A DNA stretch of 64,000 nucleotides from Xiphydria camelus (GCA_963678675.1 OY783197.1:19073444-19137443); one strand, 5' to 3'; positions 32,132 to 44,956 are shown, numbered from the stretch's first letter. Notes: generated by a model not told the origin, from the letters alone. Numbers and translations: made by a program.

Positions 32132-32731
32132 CCCTTTTAGTGCCGGACGACGATATATCGTAGTTCGCCCAGGACCGATATTGGTTATTTTATTAAAAAT
32201 GATTGAAAATGTAATACTTATACTTCATACTACGTGACCTACATAAAACTATGATCAAACAATGATTATTGTTATGTGCAAATATTGTTTGTAGAAGAGG
32301 AACTTGTTCATATGCTTTTCATCGTATTTAATATTTATGTTATTCGTATGATTTTCAATATAATATATTGAAATACAATTGACATTACATTATTTTCTCT
32401 TTCTTCTGTAATATGCTGCATTAAAAATTTTTTAAATATCATTCTTAGTTTGTTTTTTATGATCTTTTTCCTAAACTTAGTAAAGTCGTCAAATTCGTCC
32501 GGTTATCTTCGTATAAATAGGTACACGGTTTTCGCTCGGCCCTAAAAGGGTTAAAACTCGAGTAAATATCCCGCTACATATATGTCTCACCCCACGGAGA
32601 AACCATCCATTAGCAGTTAAAGTTTCTCCTTACCCCCACGGAACTGCAGCACCCATAGCACAGTCTTCAACTCCATCCTTTGTACGCGTGCCAATTACCA
32701 AACGGCCCCTTTTCTCCTACCCGATCCGTCT
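32050..32731 (+). repeat. Diverged duplicated block, copy 2
   Basis: Homologous in order to 30370-30558 but interrupted by the TTAA-flanked element at 32132-32550 and cut by the scaffold gap at 32732. Confidence 0.6.
32132..32550. mobile_element. TTAA-flanked piggyBac-type miniature element
   Basis: TTAA lies on both sides (32128-32131, 32551-32554). The ends CCCTTTTAGTGCCGG and CGGCCCTAAAAGGG are inverted copies. AT-rich, non-coding. TTAA targets and CCC(T/Y) ends are typical of piggyBac; no transposase is present. Confidence 0.75.
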
Positions 32732-33517
32732 NNNNNNNNNNNNNNNNNNNNNNNNNNNNNNNNNNNNNNNNNNNNNNNNNNNNNNNNNNNNNNNNNNNNN
32801 NNNNNNNNNNNNNNNNNNNNNNNNNNNNNNNNNNNNNNNNNNNNNNNNNNNNNNNNNNNNNNNNNNNNNNNNNNNNNNNNNNNNNNNNNNNNNNNNNNNN
32901 NNNNNNNNNNNNNNNNNNNNNNNNNNNNNNNATACACACTGGGTCCGGAAACACTGACATCGAGCGGAGGGCGAACATTGGCGCCTCGAGTTCAACCGCG
33001 GAGACGCGCGTTGAGGAGGGGTGTACAATATATATCGACTTGGCGCAACAACCCTTACGATTCCATTAACGTCGCTCTTCCGTCGGTCCGTCCGTCTCTT
33101 CGTTTCGCGCGGCGCCCGAGAGACACTACTACCCCGAGAGGAGCATCACTCACGGCTACGGAAGAAGCAGCCAACTCCGTCCCCACCGCCGCGACTCTAT
33201 TTCTCTCTCTGTCTCTCTTCGGCCGCCGATCGAGCGTAGTCAAACGGGGGTGGGTGCTTTCCTTCGTCGAGCGCCGTGTGGCTCGCCCTCGGGACCGGGG
33301 CTCTATTAATCTCGCGATATAAACAGACTCGAAATAAAAGTTGGATGAAAGCGCGATAAAGAGGGCGTTCGAAGGACGAGGCGAAACGGATATGTAATGG
33401 AATTGCGGTTGTGCGGGTTTTCTGTGGTTGTATATTATTTAGTGCTGAGATCCGAGAAAAGCTCGTTGTTATCTATGTGTGAAATAGGGGGTAGAAGATA
33501 ACTGTGATGCTATATTT
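32555..33517. other. Unassigned DNA on both sides of the scaffold gap
   Basis: The first 177 bp continue duplicated block 2. CpG-rich unique DNA follows the gap. Frames that span the N run are artefacts. Confidence 0.5.
32732..32931. other. Scaffold gap, 200 N
   Basis: A run of exactly 200 undetermined bases. The round length suggests an estimated or nominal gap. Confidence 1.
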
Positions 33518-33716
33518 CCAGGCAGAAAAATTCTATATATTTTCTATATAATCCATATGTGGTTTTGGTCATATATTATGGATTATACAAGCATTCAAAA
33601 ATTTGTATGCAGTCCTTATATATGGTTAATGTAGAAGTCATATAAATATAATCCGATAATTACCAAAACCACATACGGATTATATACAAAATATATAAAT
33701 CTTTTCCACACCTGGG
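33518..33716. mobile_element. Family A element A7
   Basis: Ends CCAGGCAGAAAAATTCTAT and AATCTTTTCCACACCTGGG, flanked by TT on both sides. The core has the family CATATGTGGTTTTGGTC motif. Confidence 0.8.
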
Positions 33717-34467
33717 TTGTTAATGTTGATAGACTGATATTTCTGATAATCTGATAGATAAATCTTTCTGTTAATTGAAGGCACATCAGCATTATTCTTT
33801 TATTAATAGAACTGAATACATAAATGGCTAAAAATTGGGCTTAACTATTTAGGAATTGGGACACTTACCTTAGACGAGAAAATAACGACGAACAGGGGAA
33901 TGAGTAGCACGTGAGATTGTTCGAAGAAAAAAAAACAACCGTTGGAACGAGACAAGTGTGCGTTGGGGTTCGTTCGGTGTCCAAAACTAGCGGAAGCGAA
34001 GCGAGGGAGTCACCGTGATTCCAATATAGTTCGGCGTTCTTAAACGGGGTTCTGGCCGTTGCACTCGCCCCGCGCGCAACCCCGTACAGTCGCGGAGGAA
34101 ACTAGCTATTGCCTCGACGAGCGGAGTTAAACGACCGGGGGTGCGGAGTTACCGTAAATTATGTCTTCCTACCACGTCGCCGTTATGTACTTGCCACCGG
34201 CGCAGCGCTTAAACCACCGTTCTAATGACTCTTTAGTAAACGCATCGATAAGCCGCGATGTTGGGGATGCGTCAGTGCTACTGGCATTTCGGGTTACGAC
34301 TGCGCGCGGGTCGTAAGCGGTTATCTCTCTCGGTGATCTGGTTATAAGCTCGCGCGGGGTTAACGCGGATGAACTATTATTATCGCGTGATTACTTCTCT
34401 TGAACTTCGTATCGATATACGAATTGGAGATAAGTGACGGTAATATCGACAAAGAATAATCAAACAT
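33717..34467. other. Unassigned DNA
   Basis: Unique, CpG-rich in the middle. No gene recognised. Confidence 0.5.
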
Positions 34468-34928
34468 ACTGAGACAAAAAATTTCTAAGCCACCTCTCGG
34501 ACGGCCAACTAAATATATCGTTATGTTAACAAATATGTAATTTGAGGAATTACAATTTAGTCGAGATAATTAAATGCTCAGATGCTTCGATTAAATATTT
34601 GTTCAAATAACTATCTATTTAATTGGCTACCCATAACCTTAAAATTTTATTAAATCAAACGACTTTTCTTGCAGCACAGTTAACACTATACTTCCACTGT
34701 TCGTCTGAAAAGAACTTTCGTTGAAACAAACCGACTCGAATTAACTAATCAGTGACGTTGAATTGATTTAAATCTCCCAACAAATCGAATTTTATTGAAT
34801 GAAACGAAACAATTTCGTTATTCCAACTATATGTATACAGTCCAACCAAACACACAGTGGTTAGTTTGACAAAATTTAATATTCCCTCCAAAAAATTTGA
34901 CTGGAATAACTATATTTTTTTATCGGTG
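34468..34928. mobile_element. Family D element D2, uninterrupted
   Basis: Starts ACTGAGACAAAAAATTTC and ends TATTTTTTTATCGGTG. It is the reference copy for D1; it reads GTTCAAATAACTATC where D1 holds H1. Confidence 0.8.
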
Positions 34929-35477
34929 TACAACGAAGGTAAATACAAACCGCAAGCATACTACGTAACATCGAGAAAACAAACGAGCGCCGATCGAAAT
35001 TTATCAAGCTGCGGTTAATCGAATCGTTACCTACTTAATTCCCGCGGAGGGAGCAAGTGCGAAGAAGGAGAACCAAAAGCGCAGCGGTGCTCTCGCGCGA
35101 TTACCGCACGTATTAGCTCCGAGTTAAACGATCGTTTGAAGCCCAAGATTTACGCGCCGCGCCAACAAGGCCGGTGCATCGCGCGCCTCGGCCCGAAATC
35201 GAATTAACTTTCGACTCTCGTTCCCGGCTGAAACACTACGGCTGCTTCGAATCCGGCAAATTGGATTCGCCCCGCGCTCCGCGGTTTTGGCCGTCCTCCA
35301 GAGAGAGAGGGTCGAGATTTTACGATAATACCTGCCGAGATGTCTCATCCAAGAAAGTTTTCAGTCTCTCGCGGGGGTAAATGTATTTCGCACCTCTGCG
35401 CTACCGCGCGTTCTTCGCGCCGAGAAATGCGTTGACGTTTGGGAAATACGAGTTTGTTTCCTTGCGTCTATGCGCTG
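34929..35477. other. Unassigned CpG-rich DNA
   Basis: Unique DNA, no gene recognised. Confidence 0.5.
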
Positions 35478-35498
35478 CACTGAGAGAAATAACTGCTA

Positions 35499-35880
35499 CA
35501 CTGAGAAAAATAACTTGGTTAGAATGACAAAACACATCTGGTTAAACGCATTGTTATTCTAACCAAAATATTAGTAAGTTTAACCAAATATTTACTACAT
35601 GTTTAGTTAAATTGAGAGAAATAATTGACAAAATATGAGGAGCAGAAATTCAAAAGGATTTTTGTTCTAACCAAAATACTAATAAGTTGAACTAAATATA
35701 CCTACAGTGATTCTAACTACGTGTTTAATTATTTTAACTACAGTACATGTCATGTATCTAGTTATTCTAACGAGAAAATGGTCAGTTTAACTAAACACAG
35801 ATAGAGGATCCATATTTCACCAAACGGTTTGGTTATGGCCTCCAGAATTTAAGTTAAATTGACCAATATTTTTCTCAGTG
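35499..35880. mobile_element. Family B element B3, nested in E4
   Basis: Ends CACTGAGAAAAATAACTTGG and ATATTTTTCTCAGTG, with TA on each side. The interior is made of related AACCAAATATTTA-like units. Confidence 0.85.
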
Positions 35881-36070
35881 TAACTTCAAATGGCTATTTC
35901 TCAAATCAAAAACATATAGCATGGACATTTTTTAAGAATAGAGATTCTAAATCGAAAAATATAATTTTCTCCAATTGGAAATACCTTCGCTGAGATAAGA
36001 AATTCTTCCTGCGCAGAAAAAAAACAATTACTTGAGCCAATTACATATTGTCTGGCACGAAGAAGACCAT

Positions 36071-36312
36071 GCACGAAAAAAAATTGTGGTAAATTTCGAG
36101 ACAAGACCAATGTCTTGTTAATGATAACCACAGTTTTTGTAAAAATTATAGTAAAACTTGTAGAAGTTGCAAGAGTTTGTTCTGATTTGTACTAAAATTG
36201 TAGTCATCATCACAACAAGAAATTGACTTCGTCTCGCATTTTACTACAAACTTTGTAAATGTTACAAAGTTACATGTTGTATATGTTACGATTTATCTTT
36301 TTTTTTTTCGTG
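36071..36312. mobile_element. Family C element C3, nested in E4
   Basis: It starts GCACGAAAAAAAATTGTGG and ends TTTTTTTTTTCGTGTGG. The core matches C1. Confidence 0.75.
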
Positions 36313-36388
36313 TGGCTTTGTTCTGAAATTATTTATATCATATTTTGATTAAAGAAAACTTTTTTTTACACCGACAATTATTTTTACC

Positions 36389-38130
36389 TCTACCTGCAAT
36401 CGCCGATTTTCCACTGTTCGAATTTTGCGTTCAGAAATCGTTACTTATCGCTCTTTATATATTACGCCATTCGAACGAACATTCAGACCTCTCATTATCT
36501 GCTTTACGCGTGTACGTAAATTTACGAGTTACGGAGTCCATATAGTTCGGTAAATGACTCGTATTACTACCATTATCTCATTACGAACCACCCAAAGCAA
36601 CATTGCGCTCTCAACTCAAATCGACCCTCCGCTCGTATATGACCTTTTTATTTCGACTCCTATCGGGCTAATCCCCGCGCCGGAAACTGAACGGGGTGCG
36701 GCCAAGTGACGTCATCGCGCGGAAGCGACTATCGGGTGACTTTACGATTGTGGAAACGGGTTGTCGTATTTATCGTCAGAGTGGAGTTTCATTGCCGCTT
36801 AAATGTCGAGAAATTTTACGACAATAGAGAAGGACTTTCTCTCTCTAGGAACCCGAAGGAGTCCTTAACTTTCGTGTAACTTCCGCCGCTGAAATATTTC
36901 GCCCGCGACCTCGCGAGAAAGTGGTTCCGGCGCGCAGGTGCAAGAGTTTTCGCGCGCGTTGGACAGATTTGAAAAGCGAAATGCCCGTATAGATGTAGAT
37001 ATATAAATTGAACGAGTTTACGCGGTCGGCGGGGAGAGAGAGAAAGCGGACGATACAATTTTCCCATCTCAAAAGTGTCGAAGAGTTTGCGCGCTTGGGA
37101 AGTTTAAATCGAGTTTCGTCGGTTTAATCGGAGCGTTATTAGATGCAATAGAGAAACTATGCCCCATCTGAAAAGTTTCGAAGGCCCTTTACGAATATCT
37201 CTTTGCGTTTTCTCGTGTGCGATACGCTTGCGATGTTTCGTAAGATTCGGAAACGAGATAAATCTGTGTAAATATTAAATCGATCGAATGGAGGGATTTA
37301 AGGGAGATAGAAGAAGCGATTGACTCGACTTCCACTCAATCCATAAATCAATGAATAAATCAATGAATATTTACCACAGGCGAATAAGCAAATTTAACTC
37401 GAATAAATAATTTAACGCGCAATACGCATCGCGTTGGCATTTCAGACTGAGAGCGGTACTCGTTCGATCGAACGCGAAGCAATTTATTTCGCTGAATACG
37501 AATCGCATCCCACGATGCACCACTGCGCGAATTGACCTTGACCCACTCGCCTCTTTTGACGAGCGAAGGTCGCACGCGCACTCTTCGCTGTATCGTTCAA
37601 ATTCAATCTGCGGCGAACGGGTTAATAGACTCGGTTAACGGCACTCGTGGAGGTGACAGTATCTAACATCAAAGACAGACGAACGATCCTCCTCCACGAC
37701 TAATTATAAGCGACCTGCCGAAACCATCGACAAACTGGCTGCTCGCGCAGCGCAGCGTCCCTCCTTCCACTCCCCAAACCCTCTGATTCCATCTACGTAA
37801 TCGATTCTCCGCATCCCCCCGAAAATTCAACTATATCCGTATTTCGTGGCGCGATATCTGGTATATATTTTAGAGAAAGCTGTAAGGAGTAAATGGGGCC
37901 ACGCCCCCCTGGAATAATTATTAAACAGAATAATAAGACTGAGAAAAATTTTATTTCAAAATGTAGCAATCAGTTTCATAAAGCATGGGGGGGGGGGGAA
38001 ACTCCAAATGAAAATTCTAGTGATAGTGCAGTTAAATACTATGCTGTGTATAAAATGTACTTCTGTCAGACACAAATATGAGCAGCATTTAATTGAATTG
38101 ACGATTGTCACGTCATTACATATCTTACTT
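36389..38130. other. Unassigned DNA
   Basis: Unique DNA. A perfect TGACGTCA palindrome occurs at 36708. A G-run of 11 lies near 37987. No gene recognised. Confidence 0.45.
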
Positions 38131-38360
38131 CCTCGGAAAAAAAAGAAATAAATCGTAGCATTTTTATAAAGTTTATGGTAAATTTCGGAACAAGGCCAAT
38201 TTATTGTTACGATAACTAATTAAAAATTACAGCACCGCTGCAACTTCTACAAGCTTTACTATAATTTTGACTAAAGTCATAGTTATCGTAGCGATAAGTT
38301 AAACTTGTCCCGAAATTTACCGCAAACTTTGTAAATGCTGCGATTTATTTCTTCCCGTGT
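38131..38360. mobile_element. Family C element C4
   Basis: Starts CTCGGAAAAAAAAGAAATAA and ends TTATTTCTTCCCGTGTGG. The halves ATGGTAAATTTCGGAAC and GTCCCGAAATTTACC are inverted copies. Confidence 0.8.
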
Positions 38361-38803
38361 GGAGTTCTTCCCCCATACTTTCAGGCATTGATTGCTACAT
38401 TCTGAAACATCCTTTTCCTCCGTGAGCATAGACAAGCAAATCTACACACATCACCAAAATCAAATGGCGATAAAATCTCGAAACGAGTCCGAAATTTTGG
38501 TCCCGTTGCATATAGAGGTACACGTGATATTCACCCGATGACCGAGCAACCACTCACGCATCCTTCGCACGTGCAACCTTGGCACACTGCGGCCCACGAT
38601 GAGCGACGCGCATACAATGCACCGCGCGACCCGTTCGACGCGTCGCAGTCGTGCACGCGAGTGAATGACATCTTTTCCGCGCGGGAGCGTTTATTGCGGA
38701 AGGCGGAAAGAGACGCGCGCTCGCGTGGAGTTCAGGAAGAAGAACGCGCGACTGAGACGAAGCTGAAGATCGCTATTCGCTCGGGAAAGGAGAACGTTCG
38801 GCA

Positions 38804-38851
38804 GCGACCGAGTCTTTCATTTCTTGTTATTTTGCAAGCAGACTCGGTCGC
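38804..38851. other. Perfect 12-bp stem hairpin
   Basis: GCGACCGAGTCT and AGACTCGGTCGC are separated by 24 nt that contain a small CTTG/CAAG inner stem. It is a GC-rich stem in unique DNA. Confidence 0.6.
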
Positions 38852-39801
38852 TACGTCGTTCATCGTATGCAACTGCAGCATCACTTCCCAACTGCATAGG
38901 AATTCGCCGAGTTCGACTCGCTTGTTGGCCCGTATACTGTGTGATGTAGATCGCGTACGTACATATGTACACGGCTAGAAGTTGTTAAAAGCTTCCAACA
39001 CGTCAGTGAATTAAATTGACAAAACTAATTTTTAAATTCAAAAACAATTGGGCATTTAGGATAGATACATATTGAGATTTTACAATATTCACATCGTGAT
39101 TTTCCTATACATTCCTTATGGAATTCGTGCTTTCGGATCAAATTGTTGGTAATTTTACCACACTTTTGTATTTCTCTGAAGCTTCCAACACAATTTGTGA
39201 ATTCAAAACAGAAATGTTTAACGGTGTAGATGGGTCATATGCAGTAGATATGTAGAGTTAAATATATGTATCACATAGCAGTGCGTGCGTAATACGATAA
39301 ATCATGTACGTGCGTAGGCATACGTCGGAAGCATTACAATCAATCGCGCGTATACACATATGCATACACACACACACATCGTACGTATCGATAAGATTTC
39401 TAACGAAACCGAAGCTATAACGATATACCCAGAGAAACGATCGATTCGAATGTCGAACCTATGATTAACTTTATTTGCATCACGTAAAACACGCTCGATA
39501 GAACAAACTTATTCGTAGATACGATACTTTCTATTCATTGATTCTTTTCTTCGATGTACTCCTAAACAGACAAATGTACGTAAATTGTACAAGAACTTTA
39601 GGTGGTATTCGCTCATATATATAATATCAAGGTTGTCCACATTTTATGAGTCATCATTAAACGAGCATATTTATGTCATTAAATGATTTCAAATTAATAC
39701 AAATGAAATGCTAAACATTTTTTCAATATATCGTCAATTTTTCGTAATTACGTACCTACGTTAAATACAGTGATTAATTTGAGAGAATCACATTATAATA
39801 T

Positions 39802-39878
39802 CTGTACCCCAGGATAAAAATGTATTAAGTCCTATTAAGTATTAAGTGGACTTAATACACTTTTATCCTCGGGTACAG
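39802..39878. other. 77-nt hairpin, 31-bp arms with two mismatches
   Basis: The arm CTGTACCCCAGGATAAAA continues to TTAAGTCC; the second arm is its inverse with two mismatches. The loop is about 15 nt. The size suits a microRNA precursor, but a tiny palindromic element is equally possible. Confidence 0.6.
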
Positions 39879-40103
39879 AATTATAAATTTAATAATTTCT
39901 TGAAAAACAATTATTTTTATAAATTCATGCGGCAAAATAAATGTTGACTGTAGAGCAATCAATTAGGTATTGTAGTTTACATGAACGTCGTGACGATCGT
40001 ACAAGTCTATCTGGAACGCTTCTCGATACAAATGTTCATTGTGCATAAATAAACAAACGTCTTGAACTTGCCTTTTTTACCCGAACAATCCAAAAAGTAT
40101 GCA

Positions 40104-40325
40104 CATATGAGGCTAAACTTACTCGCCAAGAAAGAAACTTCAATTACTATTATATTATTATCTATGGCGTTTGGCTCTCTCACACTTGTATAATACTTTT
40201 TTGAAAATTACATTTTTATCTACAATAAAGTCTTATATCGATGTGTGGGCCAAAAATTCATAAATAATGAGATTGAAATAGCGATTGAAATTTCTTTCTT
40301 GACGAGTAAGTTTAACTTCATACGA
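40104..40325. mobile_element. Family L element L1
   Basis: Ends ATATGAGGCTAAACTTACTC and GAGTAAGTTTAACTTCATAC are inverted copies. The interior GAAACTTCAATTACTA is shared with the copy at 49261. Confidence 0.75.
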
Positions 40326-41032
40326 CATAATATGTACTAGTACGAGTATTCATTCTCGCATCTGCCCGTTATTACACCTGCACATCAGGCGTAGATGTAT
40401 ATCCAACGACAGCCCTAGATATCCGCAATCACGTGTGCACTTCGGCACGTGTGCGTCGCGCGCACAGAGATCGCTTATATCCGCGCGTTGTCTCCCGCGC
40501 ACGCGCTCTTATCCACGGGCGTAAATAATACGGTATATCATAACGAGTGTCGCGCGCGAGCTCGCGTAGGCATGTAAATGTATGCGGCCTTGACATCGCA
40601 GTTAGTACGCGCTACGTAACTCGCCGCACACTATATTATATACTCGCTCGCTCGACGGTAAGACCGAGAAGTTTCGCAAGAGGAGCGTTTCGCGCGCGTT
40701 ACCTGGCGAATAACTCGCGCGCGCAGCGACGACTTTGGTCGCCGATGCGAAGGCGGGAGCGAGATAGCGGAGGAAGGAGGAAGAGGAGGAGTTTGACCAG
40801 GAACGAAAGGAAGGAGCGGGCCGTCGCACACGTCCTTGATGAGGTGGACTGGACGGACTCTGCGCGGTTAATTCGATTCGCGAGTTCTACGATGCATTTA
40901 ACTATTTTTCCGGGGGACCTCATGTATTTGTAATTAATAATTATTAGGTAATTCTATTTTTGCAGGTTTATTGATTGTAATATTAAATGGCAATCAAGAA
41001 TATTTAATCAAACGTGAAACCGGGCACAAAGG
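40326..41032. other. Unassigned CpG-rich DNA
   Basis: Overlapping frames at 40547-40933 and on the opposite strand look like chance ORFs in CpG-rich DNA. No gene recognised. Confidence 0.5.
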
Positions 41033-41279
41033 CACTGAGAGAAATGATTGCTAGTGCCAAAAAAATGTTTCCTTCAATCAAAAATATGACATAATTCCGG
41101 GATCAAGCACTGGTTTTCTTCGCGCAAGAAAATATTTAATAGGCTCGAGTACTTTCGTGTTTCTTTCGCGCAGGAAGAATTTCTTGGTCCAAAAAAGGTA
41201 TTCTCGAATCAAGAATATACCTACATTCTTCATTGAAGAAACATTGTTTTCGACACCAACCATTATTTCTCTGAATGTG
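41033..41279. mobile_element. Family E element E3
   Basis: Starts CACTGAGAGAAATGATTGC and ends CCATTATTTCTCTGAATGTG. It is an uninterrupted reference copy for E2 and E4. Confidence 0.8.
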
Positions 41280-44200
41280 CAGGATTTACAGAATTTTTGG
41301 CAGATTTTTTGAAGTTCAGCTCATTATTATATTAACTTTTTGTTTACAAACAACAACTGCATATGCATATGTTGCACTGTTTAAAACAACAACTTGAAGG
41401 AACTAACGATTGCAAGATTGCAAGATGTGGAATTCGAAATGCGTATAGGAATTCTATTGAACCGTCTACAATAGACTTCCACGACACGAAAGCTCGAAAA
41501 CGAATGGTAAACGCATCGATGGAAACCCTACATTTTTAAGTACACCACGAAACAGCCAATAGCACGAAGCGCTTCGTCGCCTCGCTACGGCATTAGCATC
41601 AGTCTAGTCGTGCGGTTCGATTCAAAGCTCTCTGCACCCCTCCGTAGCTTTCATCCTCGGCTCTCGATCCTTTCTCTCGATCTCATCCTTCCTCCCCCCT
41701 CCTTATTCCTCTTCCGATGAGTTCCGTGCCCCGTTTAGAGGCGGTTAGGTATATATTTAGCGACATTTGTGGAGCGGATGCTGCCTTTGGCCCGAGTCCA
41801 GCGGGTTCCAGATCACACCGGGCAATCTCCCTCTCCCTCCTTCTCTTGCTCACTCTCGCTCGCGCGTTCTCTTGTCCTCCGAGTTACATATACACTCTCT
41901 CGCGCGCGCGCGCGTCTATTCGCACGAGATGATCCAACGCGCGCCTATATCGCTTACGTAGATGCTTATCTGGCACGCGAGAGAGCGCGCGCGCTTGCTG
42001 ACCAGCTCGCCAGCCGGGTGGCAACATATGTATATCCTGATCGCGCGCGCGTTCCTTGAAGGAGCGCTCCTCTCGCGCGCGTTCGACGTACAGCCCAATC
42101 GGCGCTGGATCCGCGGTTGGGTGTAAATATCCGTAAGGTAAGTGTCCCAATTCCTAACCACTTGTATATTTAGTTCTATCAATAAAAGTATAATACTGAT
42201 GTGCTTTCAATTAACAGAAATATTTATCGAAATAATAACGGATGATGAAGATATTCATTTTTTTAGACGTTACATTCCAATTAAAAAGAAAGTTGATCGG
42301 AAGTTCGCGAATACCGAAATATGTCATTGTTACTGAGGATACGATATTTTAGATGTGAATTTTTTTCGAGATATCGCTCCTCTAAAATATTAACGATTTT
42401 AGCAATTGAAGAGAATTAACTGCAGCTGAATATGCGACGCTTGTATCTTACTTTTTAACTGCACTTGCAGTTCCATTTTCCTCGAGTTTATTTAATAGCA
42501 TTTTTTGTTCACAAACATTCGCAACTCAAACATTTTACGATTTGTCGTTACGACCGAGTTGCACTTCCGAATTGAGAAACTCTCGGAACAACCCACCGCC
42601 CGCCAACGGACCGTCCTCGATCGAACGGAGCGAGAAAAACTTATTTGATCGTGAGAAACTTAGCGAGCGAGTTTTACGAGCGGGAATCTCCCCAGTCCGG
42701 TTACTTCCGCCTGCGAATCTCATTACGGGGATTATTATACGGCGAGCGCTGCAATGGGGAAGGGACGTGCGAATCGCGGGGGAGTTTTCAAAAGGATTCC
42801 TATACAGAAACATCCTTTAAGCGCATACATTCACGGGTAAATACAAACGGACAGATTAGTTGGATTTTTCTAATTCGATTTTAAACACATTAGCCAGAGT
42901 TAAATGACGTTGAACGATGCAAAGGTATTTTTCAAAGGGAACAAAGATACGAACGCTATACGAGGAGTTAATTCTACACTATAGCGAATTGATAACGCGG
43001 ACTCTTTAGGATGATAACATCATACATTTTATATTTGTCTTAATAATATAATTGTATATAAAGATCTGATCTCGACTTGTATCCAATACGCGATCACGGA
43101 AATTAACATACTATAAAATTATATTACTTATCAAAAATTTTAGGCTTTCGCGGCCATTGTCATTATAGAGAGTTATGAGTATTACTACGTTAGTATAACT
43201 ATATTACTTATATTGTATATAAAATTTGACAAATATTTTTAATACAAATTTCACAAAAGAATATACCTATGTATTAATTCTCGTAATTACATATAAAATG
43301 TATTGGATAATAGCTTTATATACAATTATATTAAAAATATAAATTTGTCTCACAGTGTGCGGCAATCCATATTTGCAATTATACCATTTCTACCTCGAAA
43401 CGACGACGACGACGACGACGGTATAGATATAGTTGAACTCTACTGTCACGTATGTGTCGCGGATCTCCTTCCTCATCTTCGCGTAATCCAGACGCAGGGC
43501 TAAGTGTGCAGGTAAAGTTAGGGAAGGGTCGGAGGGATCACGCGCGCGCCCAGTCCTTTCCTCCTTCGTTTCCGAATGTCAAAGTTAAGGGATGACGGAA
43601 GGTCGGTCGCGCGTGGGCGGATCTTTGTATGCGTCGAGTGTGCGGGGACCGAGTTTTACGACCCTTCGAGTGGCGAAATACGGCGCGACTCGATAACGAA
43701 GAGGTTTAATCTTTCCCCGGCGAGCGTCGCGCGTGAGAGGAACAAAAAAGTTTGAACGAGTTTGCCGCGGTAGAGCTAGCGCGGCTAACTTTCAGTCGAA
43801 ACTGAAACCCGATATTAAATCGTATAATCGAAACGTGACGAGCGTGGCTAAAATCGACAGTTGAGAAATAAAGATTTTTGGGAAGTAAATATTCCCCATC
43901 GTGTGTACGCAAAGTTTAACATAGAATTTAAAGCAGACCCTTTCGCCGAAGGGGCTGTCGCCTAACTTTAACCCAAGAATTAAACCCATTATTAACCTAT
44001 ACGTATCCAATATCAAAAGGGACGATCGGGTCACTTCTTATCTTCTTTTGTCGCGCGATTCAATATCGGATTTGTTATTTGGCTTTAAATTCACCTGGAG
44101 CCTTTAACCTTGACCTTATTTTCGCAATTTGCTCGCACGATTTTTTCGTGAGAAAGTTATAAAACGTACGAGATTCCAGAAAAAAAAGAGAACGGTCTAT

Positions 44201-44956
44201 AATTCCATTATAGCGGCACAACGCGTGGATGTATTTATACCTTTTCGTCATCCATCGGCAAAACGCTGTAAACGCTTCTCTCTCTACAGCCCGCGAAACT
44301 TCGCCTTTTTAGCGTCCGGAAATCGCGTTTCCCCGGCAAAGAAACTTACCTGAAACAAGCAAAGAAAAGGTTATCATTAGTCTCGCGTTTTCACCGATCC
44401 GCGCTGAGATTCAAACAATGCCGAGAGTCGAAACTCGAATATTTGTCAACGGAAAGATTAATTATGCTCCAATTTTTTTAGTAACGACAATAAGAAAGCA
44501 TTGACTCGGGAATAATATTTCCCAATAAAAACAACGACGAAAGAAAGCAATCGAGGTTCCGTAATTGACAACGTCGTTGAAAGAAATTTCAATTTTAATT
44601 CGCAACTTATCAACAGATTTTTTTTCCCCTTTTCAGACGAGCGTCGATACACGGCGGGCGTATCAAAAGAATCTATTAACATTTCGCCGCTGAAGTCCGC
44701 GCCTGTAGACGGCAGCGGCCTCGCCTGAGAAGCCTCCGCGCAGCGATTACGCAACGGAACCTCCTGTCGCGTGGTGTGTCTCTATTCGAGACGTCGCGTG
44801 TATCACGCCGAGTCGCAAAGTGGCGAGACGCTCAGCGAACTACGTCTTCAACGTAAATTTCCCATTCCCGAATTAAATTAACGTATCCGAGCGAGATAAA
44901 GTGCGTATTAGCCTCCACGCTTGTCTGCAAGGAAAAGTTTATCCTTTTTTCGCGTA
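41280..44956. other. Long unassigned stretch
   Basis: Mixed: CpG-rich at 41570-42120 and 43490-43780, AT-rich at 42900-43370. A (CGA)7 tract lies at 43401-43421. 43130-43360 has AT-rich fragments reminiscent of family O, ending CTCACAGTG, but this is too decayed to call. No gene recognised. Confidence 0.45.
43401..43421. repeat. (CGA)7 microsatellite
   Basis: Trinucleotide tract. Confidence 0.9.

Larger units (their letters stand above)
35478..36388. mobile_element. Family E element E4, carrying nested B3 and C3
   Basis: It starts CACTGAGAGAAATAACTGC, resumes after B3 with CAAATCAAAAACATATAGC, and ends near ACACCGACAATTATTTTT after C3. When the two insertions are read through, the pieces follow the order of E1 and E3. 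Confidence 0.7.
38361..40103. other. Unassigned DNA with two hairpins
   Basis: A plus-strand frame of 146 codons at 38538-38978 has no recognised domain and contains a hairpin. AT-rich DNA follows to 40100. Two hairpins are listed separately. Confidence 0.45.

Noticed and set aside
32667..33069. Frames running through the N gap
   Set aside because: They are open only because N is untranslated. No evidence for coding.
36708..36715. TGACGTCA (CRE-like) palindrome
   Set aside because: A single 8-bp motif with no adjacent gene is not enough to call a regulatory site.
38538..38978. 146-codon plus-strand frame
   Set aside because: No domain is recognised and the frame spans a hairpin. Probably chance in CpG-rich DNA.
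43130..43360. Possible third family O element
   Set aside because: Only scattered AT-rich words and a CACAGTG end resemble O1/O2; the boundaries cannot be set.
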